DNA of 64,000 bases from Papilionanthe hookeriana x Papilionanthe teres. Its lineage: Eukaryota; Streptophyta; Magnoliopsida; Asparagales; Orchidaceae. Position 1 is the first letter of the stretch; every line of letters starts with the position of its first letter. Under the pieces are notes generated by a model. The model was not told the origin of the DNA and did not search any database. It saw only the letters and a list, made by a program, of their open reading frames with translations. The DNA is taken from assembly GCA_022702705.1 (NCBI GenBank), contig CM040421.1, positions 62,866,197 through 62,930,196 on the forward strand. The letters run 5' to 3'. The translations under genes and the position numbers were made by a program. Below, in pieces: positions 25,311 to 37,784 of the stretch.

Positions 25311-25745
25311 TAACCAACATGATGAAAACAAAAATATTAGATTCAAATGACGTGGAATCTAATTATCAGACTTCTAATCAACTCAATATTTTTAGATTCA
25401 AATGACATTGAATCTAAAATATTAGAATCTAACTTTTTGTTAGATTTTAAGTCTACTCAAAATTAGACTTAATATATTTAGATTCAAAATGACATTGAAT
25501 CTAAAATATTTAAATCTAACCTTTTGTTAGATTCTAAGTCTAATTGACAAAAGATTTAACATTTTTAGATTCAAATGACATAGAATCTAAAATACTAAAA
25601 ATCAAACTTTTAAGTCTAAACAATATTAGACTTAACATTTTATATTCAAATGACATGGAAACTAAAATAAATCTAAATTTTTTATTAAACTTATCATTTT
25701 TATATTTCAACTACATCGAATCTAAAAATCAAACTTTTTGACATT
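25311..25745. repeat. Tandem array related to the preceding one
   Basis: Four to five units of about 85-110 bp share tagattcaaatgacattgaa and ttttgttagatt. The same TAGATTCA / TGAATCTA inverted pair as in 24470-25310 is present, suggesting one array evolved from the other. Confidence 0.8.
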
Positions 25746-26640
25746 AAAATACAACTTAAACTAAACATTCCTTTTCTTGTAGGTTAAGTTCTTTGCATAT
25801 TATAGGGTGTGCTGACTCTGTTTTGCAGGACAATCATGATGAAATGATAACATTGATTTCGTTTTAAATTTTCTTTGCATGTTATAGGGTGTGCTAACTC
25901 TATTTTGCATAACGACATTCCGCATATGGGACGAATGACCATAAAACAAAATAAAGTCACAATGACATCAAAGCAACGACATTGATAAAACAAAACAAAA
26001 TAAATAACCTTAAAATGACAAAACTAAGACATAACAAAACCATAACTTTTAGGATAGCCACCAAAACAAACAGCAAATTATAAGACCATAAAATGATGAC
26101 ATTAACAAAATCATTAAAAGCAACAAACAACAAAATGAAAAAAAAAAACAAAAACAAAAATTAAAAAAATCAAACTTTTATGGTAGTACGACACATTACC
26201 CTTAGGATTGAACGTTGATGTTTCTTTCCTTAAAATTTTTTAGAAAACAAGTGATTAACATTAATCAGAAGTTTTCTTAGACAATTATAATTGTCTAAGA
26301 TGTAATTAACTATAAAAGCTTGCTTGTATAGGAGATTTAAAAAACTCAGGTTAGGTACTTTATCTAGAAATCTCTAGTTACCAAAACTTCATTATCCTTA
26401 CACAGAACTTCTACACATTCTAGAATTTTCTTTTTTAAAGATTATCACCGACATCTCTTTTTTTACAGTTTTCTATCTGATTAGCCCTTATTTTCTTCAA
26501 TTTTTTTATTAATTGAGGATTATTTTACGGAATCTAAAGAAATAAGATTTATTGAAGATTATGGCAATATTATAGATAAACAGAGTGGCGACTCCAAAAT
26601 GACATCAACATCGACATGGAGAAAATCTCAGACACGGCTT
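25746..26640 (+). other. Segment partly resembling Tat leader, inside LTR copy HB
   Basis: gtgtgctgactctgttttgc (25807-25826) and gtgtgctaactctattttgc (25889-25908) form a direct repeat of about 82 bp. 26260-26340 (aagatgtaattaactataaa) resembles the leader at 27767-27790 and 14828-14850, and cagagtggcgactcc (26581-26595) is the kind of sequence found just before gag in Tat elements. This suggests a leader fragment was copied into the LTR. The rest is A-rich (aaacaaaac-type) low-complexity sequence with no gene. Confidence 0.35.
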
Positions 26641-27092
26641 TGAATGCCGTCACCAGGTATGCTTTTATTTTATTGCACTGCAATCTACTTTCATTTAGTT
26701 TCTTGTACCGTTTTTGTTTACAAAATTACATGTCAAACAACAAAGTTACCTTGCATGTCAAAACCAAAACATTTAGGATAGCCACAAAACTGAAACCAAA
26801 ATTAAAACTAAAAAAAAAACAAAGATAAAATTCAACGCCACAAAAAAATAAAATATAAGACAACTCAATGTTGAATCACAAACAGAACAAAATTCATAAG
26901 TGAAACTAAATTAAAACTTCTCTTTGGATGATAAGAAATCCCTTGGATGAGGCAATCTACGACTGCTAATGAGATTTCCCATGATTTGAATGAAAGTACT
27001 AAATTTATTTAGTTGAATTTGGTAAATTCATCTAAACTAAGTGGATCTGAAGAAAATGGTGGTACCGGAATGTGGGATCCGTGGGATCCTAA

Positions 27093-28063
27093 CTGGTGTT
27101 GCCATAATCAACTTAAATATTCCCCTAATAAAGACATTAAGACATCTCAATTTAAACACTTCTAAAATACAACACTTCTCTCATCTCCTGCATTTGACAT
27201 TTCTAAAACTAAACGTGCGGCAATGAGGAGCTTGGAGCATGCACAGTGGGCAGCACGACCATCTTCAACAGCAAAATTCCTTAGAAATAAATAACAAGCC
27301 ATAGGACTTCGAGGTAGTCTGCCTAGTGCAGCATAAATCCTCAACTTATCTTTTTAGACCTTTGCATAGTCGTGTTGTGCAATAGAAGCCCTAACTCGTC
27401 TTATGGTTTTGAGGTTGTCATCCGATATGACATAAATCCTCATATCTTTCAGGCTATTCACATGATCGGTATCAAGTGAACGTAAGCCCTAAATAATAAA
27501 ATTGGCAGGATGAAACATTAAACAATTATCTCAAATCGAAGCTAAACAATAGGATAGTTTGGGAAATCACCATGATTCTTCTCGGAGCTGTGTTTTCCAT
27601 AGCCTTCTCTTCATTTGGATTCTTATAACAATTGTCCCAAACTTGAGCCACTCACCTATTGGATTTTCTATTACCACATTTTTTTGAAGATCCTACCTTT
27701 TGGAAGTCATGAATACAATATTTCCTGATAAAAATCAAGAGTTTTCTTAGGTGACCTCGGCTATCTTAGATGTAATTAACTATAGGGATCATTATAAAAA
27801 ACATAAAGACCTCAGATTAATATAAACCCTATCTAATTGCTTTAGATTAGATAAGGGAATTTTTTGGTCAACATAATTAGTTCGCAGACCAAACGGATGT
27901 CATAAATCTTTAGTTTATTTAATCGAGCCTTATTAGTAAGCAATGTGTCTACTCTTCAGGGTAGATGCACGGCTTGCAACGAAGTGCTTAATTATTTAAA
28001 CTATTGCATACATGGATCAGTTTGATTTCATATTTTCATATTAAAAAAATAATATTTTCTGAA
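27093..28063 (+). other. Tat-family 5' leader, copy HB
   Basis: Follows the LTR end with tggtgttgccataatcaact, shared with the other copies in the form cggtgtcgttataatcaact and so the likely primer-binding side; I cannot assign its tRNA. Shared blocks continue to about 28030 (gaccaaacggatgtcataaa, gcaatgtgtctactcttcag). It ends at a (TA)n tract and the second LINE remnant; no gag. Confidence 0.55.
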
Positions 28064-28082
28064 TTATATATATATATATATA
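28064..28082. repeat. (TA)n microsatellite
   Basis: About 9 TA units at the end of the Tat leader. Confidence 0.9.
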
Positions 28083-28126
28083 AATTAAATTAAAACCCCT
28101 AAATCAAAATCTTTTTTATTTTAATG

Positions 28127-28130
<4 letters not shown>

Positions 28131-28198
<68 letters not shown>
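28131..28198. repeat. (TA)n microsatellite at LINE 3' end
   Basis: About 34 TA units directly abutting the 3' (left) end of the LINE remnant. Confidence 0.95.
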
Positions 28199-28201
<3 letters not shown>

Positions 28202-29335
28202 AAAAAAGCCTCGCCTAATCGGCAAGCAAAATATTCACTACTAAAGAAAAAATTGTTAGCTTCTTACATATGGGAGACCCAAGGTATCTCCATGTATCAA
28301 AATAGAAAGTGGATTGGGAGGGATAACATCAACATTGATAGATTCATTACACCATCGCTGTGAGGCTAGCCAGTGAGTAGGGGCATTGCCTTCCCTAGCT
28401 ATAAATACAAATTCCACTTACATGCCTTCTTTGAAACTGGCCATTCTATTCATCCATCTACTGATATGCCAAGGAGCAGGCTCAAACTTGTTGAGAAACC
28501 TGATGCATCAACCGGAATCAGATTCTACCTGAAGATAGCCAATCTTACATAAGTGTGCAATCTTAATAGCCCAAAAGATGGCAATCATCTCAGCTTCCAA
28601 AGAATCTATGGCAAAAGCAGGTGACTGAAAGTAAATTAAGCATTTCCCATGTCAGTCTCTAAAAATCCCACCAATTCCAGCATGTATCTGATGAAAGCTT
28701 CCATCTGTATTTACTTTTACCCAAAAAATAGGAGGGGGTGTCCATCCAATGACTAATGGTTTCCTTCTAGGGGCCAGCTGACCCACCCTACAAATATCCA
28801 TGAGGTTGTGAAATTTGATGAGTTTCTGATTATAGGTCAGACATTGGGCAACCACCTGTAAAGAGGAGGAAGGTCTCCCATCAAACTTTGCCTTGTTCCT
28901 GCTCATCCAGATAAACCAAGCCACCAAGCAAGGTACCACCATGAGGTTAACCTTATCCCAATCCACCCAGCAAGTAAACAAGTGAAGCCAACTCAAATTC
29001 AGAGTGTCCAGAGTAAGCCTGCTGATGAGATCTTCCCAAACAGCCTGAGAGAAGGAGCAGTTAAAAAATAAATGGTTCACAGATTCCTCAGCTTGACAAC
29101 ACAGCTGGCAGCAAGAAGGTCCCTTTAAGCCTTTAAGCTTGAGGATGTCATCTGTGGGTATGAGTAGGTGCCTTACTCTCCAACAGAAAAAAGACATGGA
29201 GGGGTACAACAATTTACCCCAAAATTTGGTCCCCCATTGAATCTGGTCCCAAGACAAAAATTTGTGATAGATAAATGAAGATAGCTTTTGAGAATTTTTA
29301 TTCCTGGTGATCAGTTTGTCTTTCTGTTCAGCCGG
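28199..29335 (-). pseudogene. LINE ORF2 3' remnant: zinc-binding domain and RNase H
   Basis: Minus strand; a clean 201-codon frame at 29257-28652. The first half is the zinc-binding reverse-transcriptase tail typical of plant L1-type LINEs: SFFCWRVRHLLIPTDDILKL, then CQLCCQAEESVNHLFFNCSF (C-C-H-C set). The second half enters an RNase H domain with FWVKVNTDGSFHQIHAGIGG (first catalytic Asp). The domain continues in other frames to about 28380 (IDSLEAEMIAI with the catalytic Glu, then QVESDS). RT and endonuclease are missing, so the copy is 5'-truncated. The frame is better kept than that of the LINE at 15766-18190. Confidence 0.88.
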
Positions 29336-29485
29336 ATCTTAGTAAGCATAACCTGCCGTAATTGATCGAGTGCTAACAAGGTGCTCGAGAGCCTCGCAAT
29401 TCCATCGATTTTCACACAACTATTAGACAAGATAAGAGAGGGAGTGGTCGAGAGTTTTTCACCTTCCTGCAATCTATTGATCAAC

Positions 29486-29488
<3 letters not shown>
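29336..29488. other. Unassigned piece between LINE remnant and (TA)n
   Basis: Moderate GC, no familiar motif; it may be further LINE sequence or target DNA. Confidence 0.3.

Positions 29489-29551
<63 letters not shown>
29489..29551. repeat. (TA)n microsatellite
   Basis: About 31 TA units, on the right side of the LINE-containing block. Confidence 0.95.
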
Positions 29552-29553
<2 letters not shown>

Positions 29554-30587
29554 GACTTTACCTTTCTGATTCAATTTAATACTTTTTCAAATTATTTTAG
29601 AAGTTAATTTCAAGCCAAAATAAATATAAAATTTTTATATATCACCTCTCTTAGTGTGCATTTGTTTCTATTACAGTTGTAGAAAACAAGTTTTAGAAGT
29701 TGTCGTTGAAATTATAATGTTTAAAAAATGTGGTTTCGAAGTTATTAGTCCGTTTGAAAAATAGAGTTCGTAAACACTCTTTGTTGACATAATGACCGTA
29801 ATGCTCTTAGTATAGAAACACATTTTTTCTTAAACTGTTTGGAAATCACATTTTTGAAAGTTTGGTCTGTAGGCAAAAACATTCACAATTTATCATATTT
29901 ATTTGATACAGAACAACATAATAGAGCAAATATATGTCGACATTGACTAAATCATAAGAAATCATGATGTTATACCTTCCAACATTAATACAATAAGTAA
30001 GAATTATGGTACATCAAATGGTTCAGCAAAAGAAAATTTACTTACAAGATAGAATCCTAATGCAGTACAGTTTGTTGTCCAGAATACATGTATATAATCA
30101 GAACATATGCAACGTGAATAAGAACAAAAGAATTTCTAAAATAACAAAATTGAATAGAACTAAAGTCATCAAAAGAAACTTCAAGTCTCTAGCATCATTA
30201 TTCGCCATGTCATAAAGTGCATATATCCTCTCGTCAGATTGCTCCTGTGGTGTATCTGTAAGTTCATTAACCCATTGGAAGAATTCAGTATTTCTATTTG
30301 TTACTTCTTTAAACACTTATAAATTTTCATCCTAAATTTTCTCCTTTCTGAGCGATGAAAATGATGCAGAATAGATACAATCACAAAAAATCGATCGATG
30401 TTTGCTCCCCCTAGCGCCTGTTAAAGTGCTTAAGCTCATTTTTGATAGAACAATCCTATAAAAAGATGATTAGCACGAAAATAATGAATCTAGTTGCATA
30501 TATAAAAAAAATTGACCCTTAATGATCAGATCTTGGTTGCTAGTAGACCCTAAATGCATATAATGATGGCCATCCAGAAGAGCCCCC
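29552..30587. other. Unassigned AT-rich segment next to the Tat-2 left LTR
   Basis: Matches none of the other repeats in the window that I can see. A minus-strand frame (30316-30098) reads VTNRNTEFFQWVNELTDTPQ in its first part, a plausible soluble protein fragment that I cannot place; it ends in hydrophobic low-quality sequence. This may be original target DNA of Tat-2 or a piece of another element. Confidence 0.3.
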
Positions 30588-33339
30588 TGGGTAAGATCCC
30601 ATGGTTCCATCATTCCAGCACCACTATATTCATCGGATTCAATTAGTCCAAATGAATTTAATAAACTCAACTTAACGAGTTCCATACTTTCATTTAGACC
30701 GTGGGAAACCCTGTAGCAACACGTAGGTTACCGCCTTTGAGGGATTCTCGATCATCTAATGAGTTCTTTTAATTTAGTTAGAATTGTGATTTTTGTTTCG
30801 TTTGTCATTAAATTTTATATTTTTGAATGTTGTTTTATATTTTTGAGTTGTTTTATATTTTTGAATGTTGTGACAGTGAATTTTATCTTGTCTTGCTTTC
30901 TAATTTTGATTTTGGTTTTGGTTATTTTTCATGCATGGTGACATTGTTCTTTAACATGAAAATTTGCAATAAAATAAAAACATACCTGGTAGGTCTTCCC
31001 GTCATATCCACCAGAAACATTAGTATTCTTGCAATAAACATTTATAATTTATAGGAAAGTAAAACCTATGGATATGTTCTTCATAAGCTTACAAACTCCT
31101 AAGTCATAACCTGGTGGGTCCTTTTCATTTATTTGAGGGAGATTTTTCATTTAATAGATATAATAGGTGGAGTAGTCCTACAAGGTGCCTAGAAGACCTG
31201 TGAAAAGATCCAGGAGAGGCCTAGATATTTCACAATACTTTAGAGCTTCCTTGAGTTCTTTTTGGACTTATCATAATTATTAAATAATTTATTTATTTCA
31301 TACCCTTATACTCAGTAAGCCAATGTTTTAATTATCCCGAAAGGTGGGGTAATTATCATTTGATATTTTACTTAGGAATTATGTTGGTGGGACTTTAGAG
31401 GAAAACTTAACTTATGGAAGAATTTATCTAATTTTGTATGGGCTTCTAATGTTTCAAAATTAGTTTAAAATTAACTATGATTTCTTTTCTAATTCTTATT
31501 AGTTAATTCCTTTGATTAAGCCTAGCTCACTACTAAACCCTTAAGATTTTATTAGGTATTTTTATGTCTTAAAAAAAAAGTTAAATGACCTTCATGATTA
31601 TGATTATTATCAAAATATTTATTTATCATTTAAACATCAAATGAAGGGGTATTAAATTAGAGGAATATTAACTTCCAAAATCAACCCCTAACCTTAAGGC
31701 TATTTTAATTTAATTTTCATCCAAGTTATGATAATTAATTAAATCATAAATTTTATCTTTTAATGTGGCAAAATGAAATGGGTTTCTACCACTTACCCTT
31801 CTATATTTCAAACATTCAATCATAATAATTAATCTCATTTATTGCCCTTACCCATTTTAATTAAGCATAAATATTGATTAAGGCCAATTTTTTCCAATAT
31901 TACAATTTTACCTCTAAAGGCCTTTATCACATCATAATTCATTAAGTTTAACTCAAATGACTTTGAAATTTTATGTGACCCCACTTATGGGTTAATTAAA
32001 AAATTAGAGGAGAAAATGTGATTTTTCAAATTTTAATTTAATTTATATATTTATTTTAATGCAAAAATAGAGATTTTCAATGAAAATTCAATAACTTGTC
32101 CAAAATAAGACGTCTATCTTTGAAATTTTTATTAGATGTAGATCTAGAAAAGAGGACCACTTGGACCAAATTTCATGATTTCTTGATTTTTAATTTAATT
32201 ATTAGATTTATTTTAATTTTTGGAGTTTTAATTAAAAGTAAAATATTTTGAAGGTTAAAAATTCAATTTTATATTTTTCTTAAGTTCCTCTGAGGTCAAG
32301 GAACCCAGATAAATAAAATTTATATATATATTTTTTAATTTAATTATTAGAATTATTTTAATGGAAAATTAAGAAAATTCATTTTTAGCCTTTTAAAAAT
32401 TAATTTATACCTTTAAAAATTAATATTTTGGTTTTTAGGCTTAGGAAAATTATGTGGATGGTTCCTAAATGATTAGGAGACCAAATGTGATAATTTGGTG
32501 TTTTTTATTATTTTTGTAATTTTTATTATTTTTTAATCATTTAAATATTTAAAGTATAGTTAAAAATGAAAATTATATTAAAATTCCAATTTTTTTTAGA
32601 AAACTCCTCTGATCCCAGAGAACTCCTAAAATCAATTTGATAATTTTTTGAGTTTTATTTTAATTATTAAATCTAGTTCAATGTTCATGATTATCATTTC
32701 ACTTAGAAAATTTATTTAGGTGGCTAAATGAACTCCAAATATCATGAAATTATTATGGGGAGCTCTCTGAACTTTAAAGTTTAGTGGAGAATTGTTTTTT
32801 AGCAATGTACATATATATAATCCTATTTATTTTATTTGATATTTAAGCCTTAATTACCATTAGAGTTATTTTTAGTGACTTAAATCAAATTTCTATTTTT
32901 CCTAGGGTCCTCTAGTCATAGGGAACCTACCATAATTTTTTTGGATTTTTCTAATCAACATGTTGATTATTAGAATTAATTTGTCAAAATAGATGAAAAA
33001 ACTTGAAAAATATAGATCTCTTCATAGAGGTCTCCTTTGACCTTGGAAAAATCAGTGACGATCCCCCATGATAGAGGCTAAAACATACTAAAATGGCAAG
33101 CCATGGTGAAATATCCTAATGCATGGAGAAATAAAATACTAAAGACAGTATTTAATCAATTAAAAATCATAAATGCATCAAATAAATCTCAACCCATTTT
33201 GATGTTTCTCTCCTCTGTTCACTGATCAAGAGGGTATTTTTATTTTATTTTTATGATTTTTCTACACCAAGTTATGGATTTTTAAAGTTTAGGTGATTTA
33301 AATAATTCAGAAAATCCATATTTTCCTACTTAAACAGCT

Positions 33340-33560
33340 CAGCGCCGCGTGAACCTATAGCAGATCAAAGTCCCCACGAGGCGCACTCCCAATTGGTGCT
33401 ACCAGCTGGTTGGGATGCCACACAGCCCACTGTTCTGTTCCATCTTCCCATCCTGTGTGATCTAAGCCGTCCAACATAAATACGTGTGATCCAATAGCTA
33501 CTTGTCTTCGTCCCCGTCTGGTGTAGTTTCGTGACCGTCCACACTAAAACCCTAATTTCT
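33340..33560. other. GC-richer block in LTR copy D
   Basis: Contrasts sharply with the AT-rich U5 beside it. Counterpart of 58828-59040 in copy C, which is full of CpG. Here many CpG sites appear as TpG or CpA, consistent with decay of methylated cytosines. Confidence 0.55.
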
Positions 33561-34126
33561 CAGCCTAAACTCAATGAAAACTCTTTAGGTTTCATCCTAT
33601 GGACTTGTCTAAGCTTTGCGAACAAATCCATACAGCTAACAATTGTTTAAATTAACCCTAATTACATGGAGAATTCAGAGAAGCTCAGAAAGAAGGAGAG
33701 GTTAATACCTTGGCTATGAGAACTGAAGCTTTGATCAGAGATTCTCTACACGTTCGTTTGAGTCCCAGGAGATCAGGGATGAAGCTTCTTGCCATGGTGA
33801 ATACCTTAGGTATGAAAGTGACTAGACCCAGTTTGGAGCTTTGATGGAAGTCCTTGTTTGACTGACCTAGTTATGCGACTTTCAGTGGGGAACTTCTTCT
33901 CTTGCTGTGGGGAAGGTGTGGGTGAGTTTAATTTGACATTGGTGAAGCTTTGGAAGATGTCCTGTTTCTGGCCCGAAATTGGACTCCAAAATTGAGCTGG
34001 GTCAATGGGTTTCAGAGCAGGAATGCAGTGGGGATTGAGTTCTCTGTGCTGTGGGATGGATTTGGAGTTATTTGGGCAGAGTTCTGTTAAGGTCAGGTTC
34101 AGCTAACCTTTTGGCCGTGAAGGGTG

Positions 34127-34140
34127 GTGTCTTAAGTAGC
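34127..34140 (-). promoter_or_regulatory. LTR promoter region of copy D, TATA degraded
   Basis: On the minus strand gctacttaagacaccaccct, where copy C has ctatttaaacaccacc. The TATA core has apparently mutated to CTTAAG. Confidence 0.4.
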
Positions 34141-36689
34141 CATGGTTGGGGTGGCACCCAAGGCTTCAATTCAGATGCAAAGAGCTGCTTAGGTGGAGTG
34201 TAGAGGAGCTCCAATGGCAATTTTGGGCTGAGCTGGCCATAGAGTGGGGTTTGGGTTTGCTTGGTTAGGATGTGGCTCTTGATTTGAGCTACTCCGGTGA
34301 CTATGCCGTCCGGCCAGGCTAGGGGATGTGGCCAACGGGTTAGGTGAGCCAGTGGGCAGGCCATGAGTGTAATGGATTTTAACGGCTAAGGCATTATGGA
34401 AAGCATCCCTTAGGTTTAACCATTTAAAGGAAGAGATCCCATAATTTAGAGGACCATTGGTCCATGGCCCCACTAGGGTGGACTAGGTAGGTCTAGCCTA
34501 GTCCCTAGGGTCAACTTTCTGGCTGTGGAAGGGTTAGTTTGGTCACATTTGGTTCAATTTGATTAAATTTGGCCATGGGTTCATTTGCATCACCTTGGGC
34601 CCAAATTGGGCTAACTTGGGTTTGATCTTGAATTGAGCCCAAGTGATTTAGCAATATTGTGTATATGATAGCCATAAATGGTTTAAAGAAGGATTGGAGT
34701 GGTTTTGGATTGGTTTTGGGGATCAATTTGGCTTGATTTGGGATTTTGGTCAATTTGGGGCAAGTTGGATTAACTTGGGTTTAGGTTAGGATAGGGTTGG
34801 GTCCAAAGCCAGTTGAAGGTTCCAAATGGTCTAGGGGCATGTCATAAAGAGTTTCCAACATCAATTGGGTGGAATTTTTGGGAGTAGGGCAAGCAATTTG
34901 GGAGATTTTAGGCATATCATATGTTTGGGTTAAAATTTGGGGTTTTGGACTTTAAGTGGGTTTGGGTGAGACTTGGTCTCAAATTGGGGGTAATTGATGG
35001 TTCAATTCATTTTAGGGGAGCATTATGAAGAGTTTGGGATTCAAATTGGAGAGAAATTGATTGACATTAGGTCAATTTGGGGGATTTGGGTCATTTAGAA
35101 AAAAATGGGGCAATTTTAAGTGAAATTTAACTTAAATGTGGATCAGTTTGAGATTGGATTTGATTTAGATTGGCATTTTAGATGTTGAATTAAAGTTTGG
35201 ATTTGAAATTGGGAATTTAATTTGGGCACTATTGCGTTGAATGGATCAAATTGGGGCTTTTGGTTAAATTGTGTTAAATTGGCTAAATTGGGTCATGTGG
35301 TAGTTGAGATAAATAAAATTAGGAATATTTGGGAGGTTTTAGAAATTTATGAGAATTTTTAAATTTTTGGAATTTTGGGCTAAGAGGGCCATTTTGATCA
35401 TTTTGGGGATTTTTGAAAAATTTGGTAATTTTGAGTAATTTTGGTTAATTTGAGTGGTAGGGAGTATTTTGGAATGAGTTTTGAAGAATTATGAGTAATT
35501 TGGTTGATTTTGGAAATTTAGGGGGATTTTACTATTTTTGGGGGTATTTTTGGTAGGTTTATGGGTATTTTGGGTATTTTGGGGAAAAGGGGTTATAATT
35601 TTTAAGGAAAATTGGGATTTGTTGAAAATGAGTAAAATGGCATTGTTTAGGTTGAGCCATGGACCAAGGGTCACCCTGATTTAGTCCTCTTTGTGTTGGT
35701 ACTAGCCAAACCCTAGCCTGAAGCTAAGGGCTTGGGAAAACCACTTACATGAGTTTCCAAAGAGTTAGGGAATCAAAGGTGATGTGACTTGTTTAGGGTT
35801 GTGAGTTTGCAGCGTAAGTGTGATGTAAGCTCCAAACCCCACCCCCCCAGGGTAGATCCTAAGGTATGACCACCTATAGGAGACTTCCCCTGGGCTTCCT
35901 TATGCTTGGTCTCTTTCTCCCAAAAGCTGGAGGTCAGGCCTTAAGCATATGAAAACTCCTAGTGAAGTGCGAAAAGTTTGAATTTCTAAAGGGGGAAATG
36001 TTCCATGGTTAGACTTCTAAGAAAGTCATCAAGAGAGTCCTGTGGCTAGACCCTAGGCTATTCTAAAGATAGACTAGACCTCAACAAAAAGTGAGGTTAA
36101 TAAATGGACCCCCAATAAGTGTGGTGTGTTGGCAAGCACAATTCACGTATTGGTGTTGACCGACGAGATCAACAAAACCAACAGAACTACCTAAGTCAAA
36201 ACTCAAGACAAACACAGAATTTAGCAAGGAAGTTTTCACTGGGGATTATTTGGTTGAAACCTTTCAGGTCCCGGGAACTCCTGCTGGAGAAGGAAAATGG
36301 AATATCTTCAAGAGAGAAGCTATGAATTTCAAGCCTCCAAACTCTGAAGGAGTCCGATCTGAGTCGATTTGAAGTTGGAATTTTGATTTTAAATTTTAAT
36401 ATAAATTTTGAATTTTAATTTTAATTTAATTTTAAGTTTTAAATTTTAATTTTAAGTTTTATGAATTTACGAAAATTTCAGAATTTGTGGAATTTTGAAT
36501 TTAAAAATTTTAATTTCGTGGGAAATTTTGAGTTAGAAGTGAGTGCAGAGGGGAAATCAGAATTTCAGTACCGATCTCGGAAGGTGGGAGTCAGAATTTA
36601 GGTACTGATCCTAAAGGATAAGAACTGGAATTTAGATACCGGCCTCAGAAATGAGAATCGGAATTTCGATACCGACCTCGGGATTTCGT

Positions 36690-37175
36690 GGACATGGAAA
36701 ATTTCTCGGAAAGGAAATGAAAATATAGGGATTTAGGGAATCGGACGACTAGGCTTCGATCCTGGAATTTCATGGAGGGCGAAAAATTTCTTGGATAGGA
36801 AATGGAAAGTTAGGGAATTTTGGGGGAATCGGACGACTAAGCTCCGGAATTTCATGGAAGGCGAAAAAATTTCTCGGATAGGAAATGGAAAGATAGGGAA
36901 TTTTGTAGGAATCGGACGACTAAGCTCCGTTCCCGGAATTATATGGAAGGCGGAAAATTTCTCGGATAGAAAATCAAAAGTTAGAGAATTTTGGGGGAAT
37001 CGGACGATTGAGCTCCGTTCTCGGAATTTCATGTAAGGTGTAAAATTTCTCGAATAGGAATTGGAAAGTTAGGGAATTTTGGGGGAATCGAACGACTAAG
37101 CTCCGTTCCCGGAATTTCATGGAAGGAGGAAAATTTATCGGATAGGAAATGGAAAGTTAGGGAATTTGAAGGAAT
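36690..37175. repeat. Tandem array, about 83-89-bp unit, in U3 of LTR copy D
   Basis: Six units carrying aaaatttctcggataggaaa, gttagggaattttgggggaa and tcggacgactaagctccg. The open frames across it on both strands arise because unit length is near a multiple of three; they are not genes. 36540-36690 holds decayed flanking versions. Confidence 0.92.
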
Positions 37176-37784
37176 CTTAGGGAGGAAAGCTTAAGGACTC
37201 ACATCCGGCCCAAGGGGTAACATGAGGGACTCAGAACTGAGGTACTGATCGCGGAATTTCATTTGAGAAGAATTTGTTAAAACTTGGTATTGATTTTAAA
37301 AAAAAGCAAATTTAGTGCAATTCGGCCGAGACCGGTAGCCATTGCAAGATTTGCAGAATTTCATGATATTTCAAATTTGTGAGAAGTGGCGTTGTGTGAA
37401 AAGTGCCAAATTTCTCGGAGTGCCCTCAAAAGCGAAGGATTCAAAAATGAGTTCAACGACTTAGAATCGCGAGAGAGAGAATATTATCATTTGTTTGTTT
37501 TCAATTCATTATTTTCTTTCAATTTGTTTTGTTTTATTTCATTTCGTTTCATTTTATCTTATTTAATTTAATTTTTAAGTTCATTTTGATTTTAATTTCA
37601 TTTTGTTGTCATTTTATCCTTTTCTTCTACATCATTCTTTTGTCCTTTTCATTTGGAACCAACACATGGTCCTACGGCTTTCGACTGTCGCGCTGAAAAA
37701 AAATATTTCTTAAAACAGAAATCTTCATTAATTTTGTTGAAAGTAGTACAACTGATCATATGCTGACAAGCATCCAAATGTAGA

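Larger units (their letters stand above)
20766..27092 (+). mobile_element. Tat-family long LTR, copy HB, enlarged by satellite repeats
   Basis: Plus orientation like copy A: TATA region at 21417, GC-rich block (22020-22210), AT-rich U5, and LTR end at gtgggatcctaac (27081-27093). Between 22830 and 25745 it carries about 2.9 kb of tandem repeats absent from the other copies at this place. 26640-26900 matches the U5 end of copy D. 25750-26600 partly looks like Tat leader sequence (see separate entry), so the copy is composite. Identification rests on short conserved blocks, since the LTR body is badly diverged. Confidence 0.5.
30588..37665 (-). mobile_element. Tat-2 left (3') LTR, copy D, about 7.1 kb
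   Basis: Starts tgggtaagatccc on the plus strand and ends near ggaaccaaca (37656-37665), so on the element's own strand it begins TGTTGG and ends TACCCA, the expected TG...CA ends. On the minus strand: U3 with a tandem array (36690-37175), a conserved block with ttggtgttgaccgacgagat (36151-36170), TTGGG-rich low-complexity DNA, a weak TATA (34127), R, a GC-rich block (33340-33560), and an AT-rich U5 down to 30588. It joins directly to the end of the AlkB ORF at its right, as a 3' LTR should. No genes. Exact ends are read by eye. Confidence 0.6.

Noticed and set aside
22830..25745. CRISPR-like regular repeat array
   Set aside because: Repeats are contiguous with no unique spacers, lie in a plant LTR and have no cas genes; they are satellite repeats.
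28124..28363. Open frame starting with a long Tyr-Ile repeat
   Set aside because: Translation of the (TA)n microsatellite running into antisense LINE sequence; the same holds for 3571-3939 and 29311-29574.
36733..37036. Open frames of 99 (minus) and 81 (plus) codons over the same DNA
   Set aside because: They lie in the 83-89-bp tandem array; repeated peptide segments follow the repeat unit, and both strands are open. Not genes.
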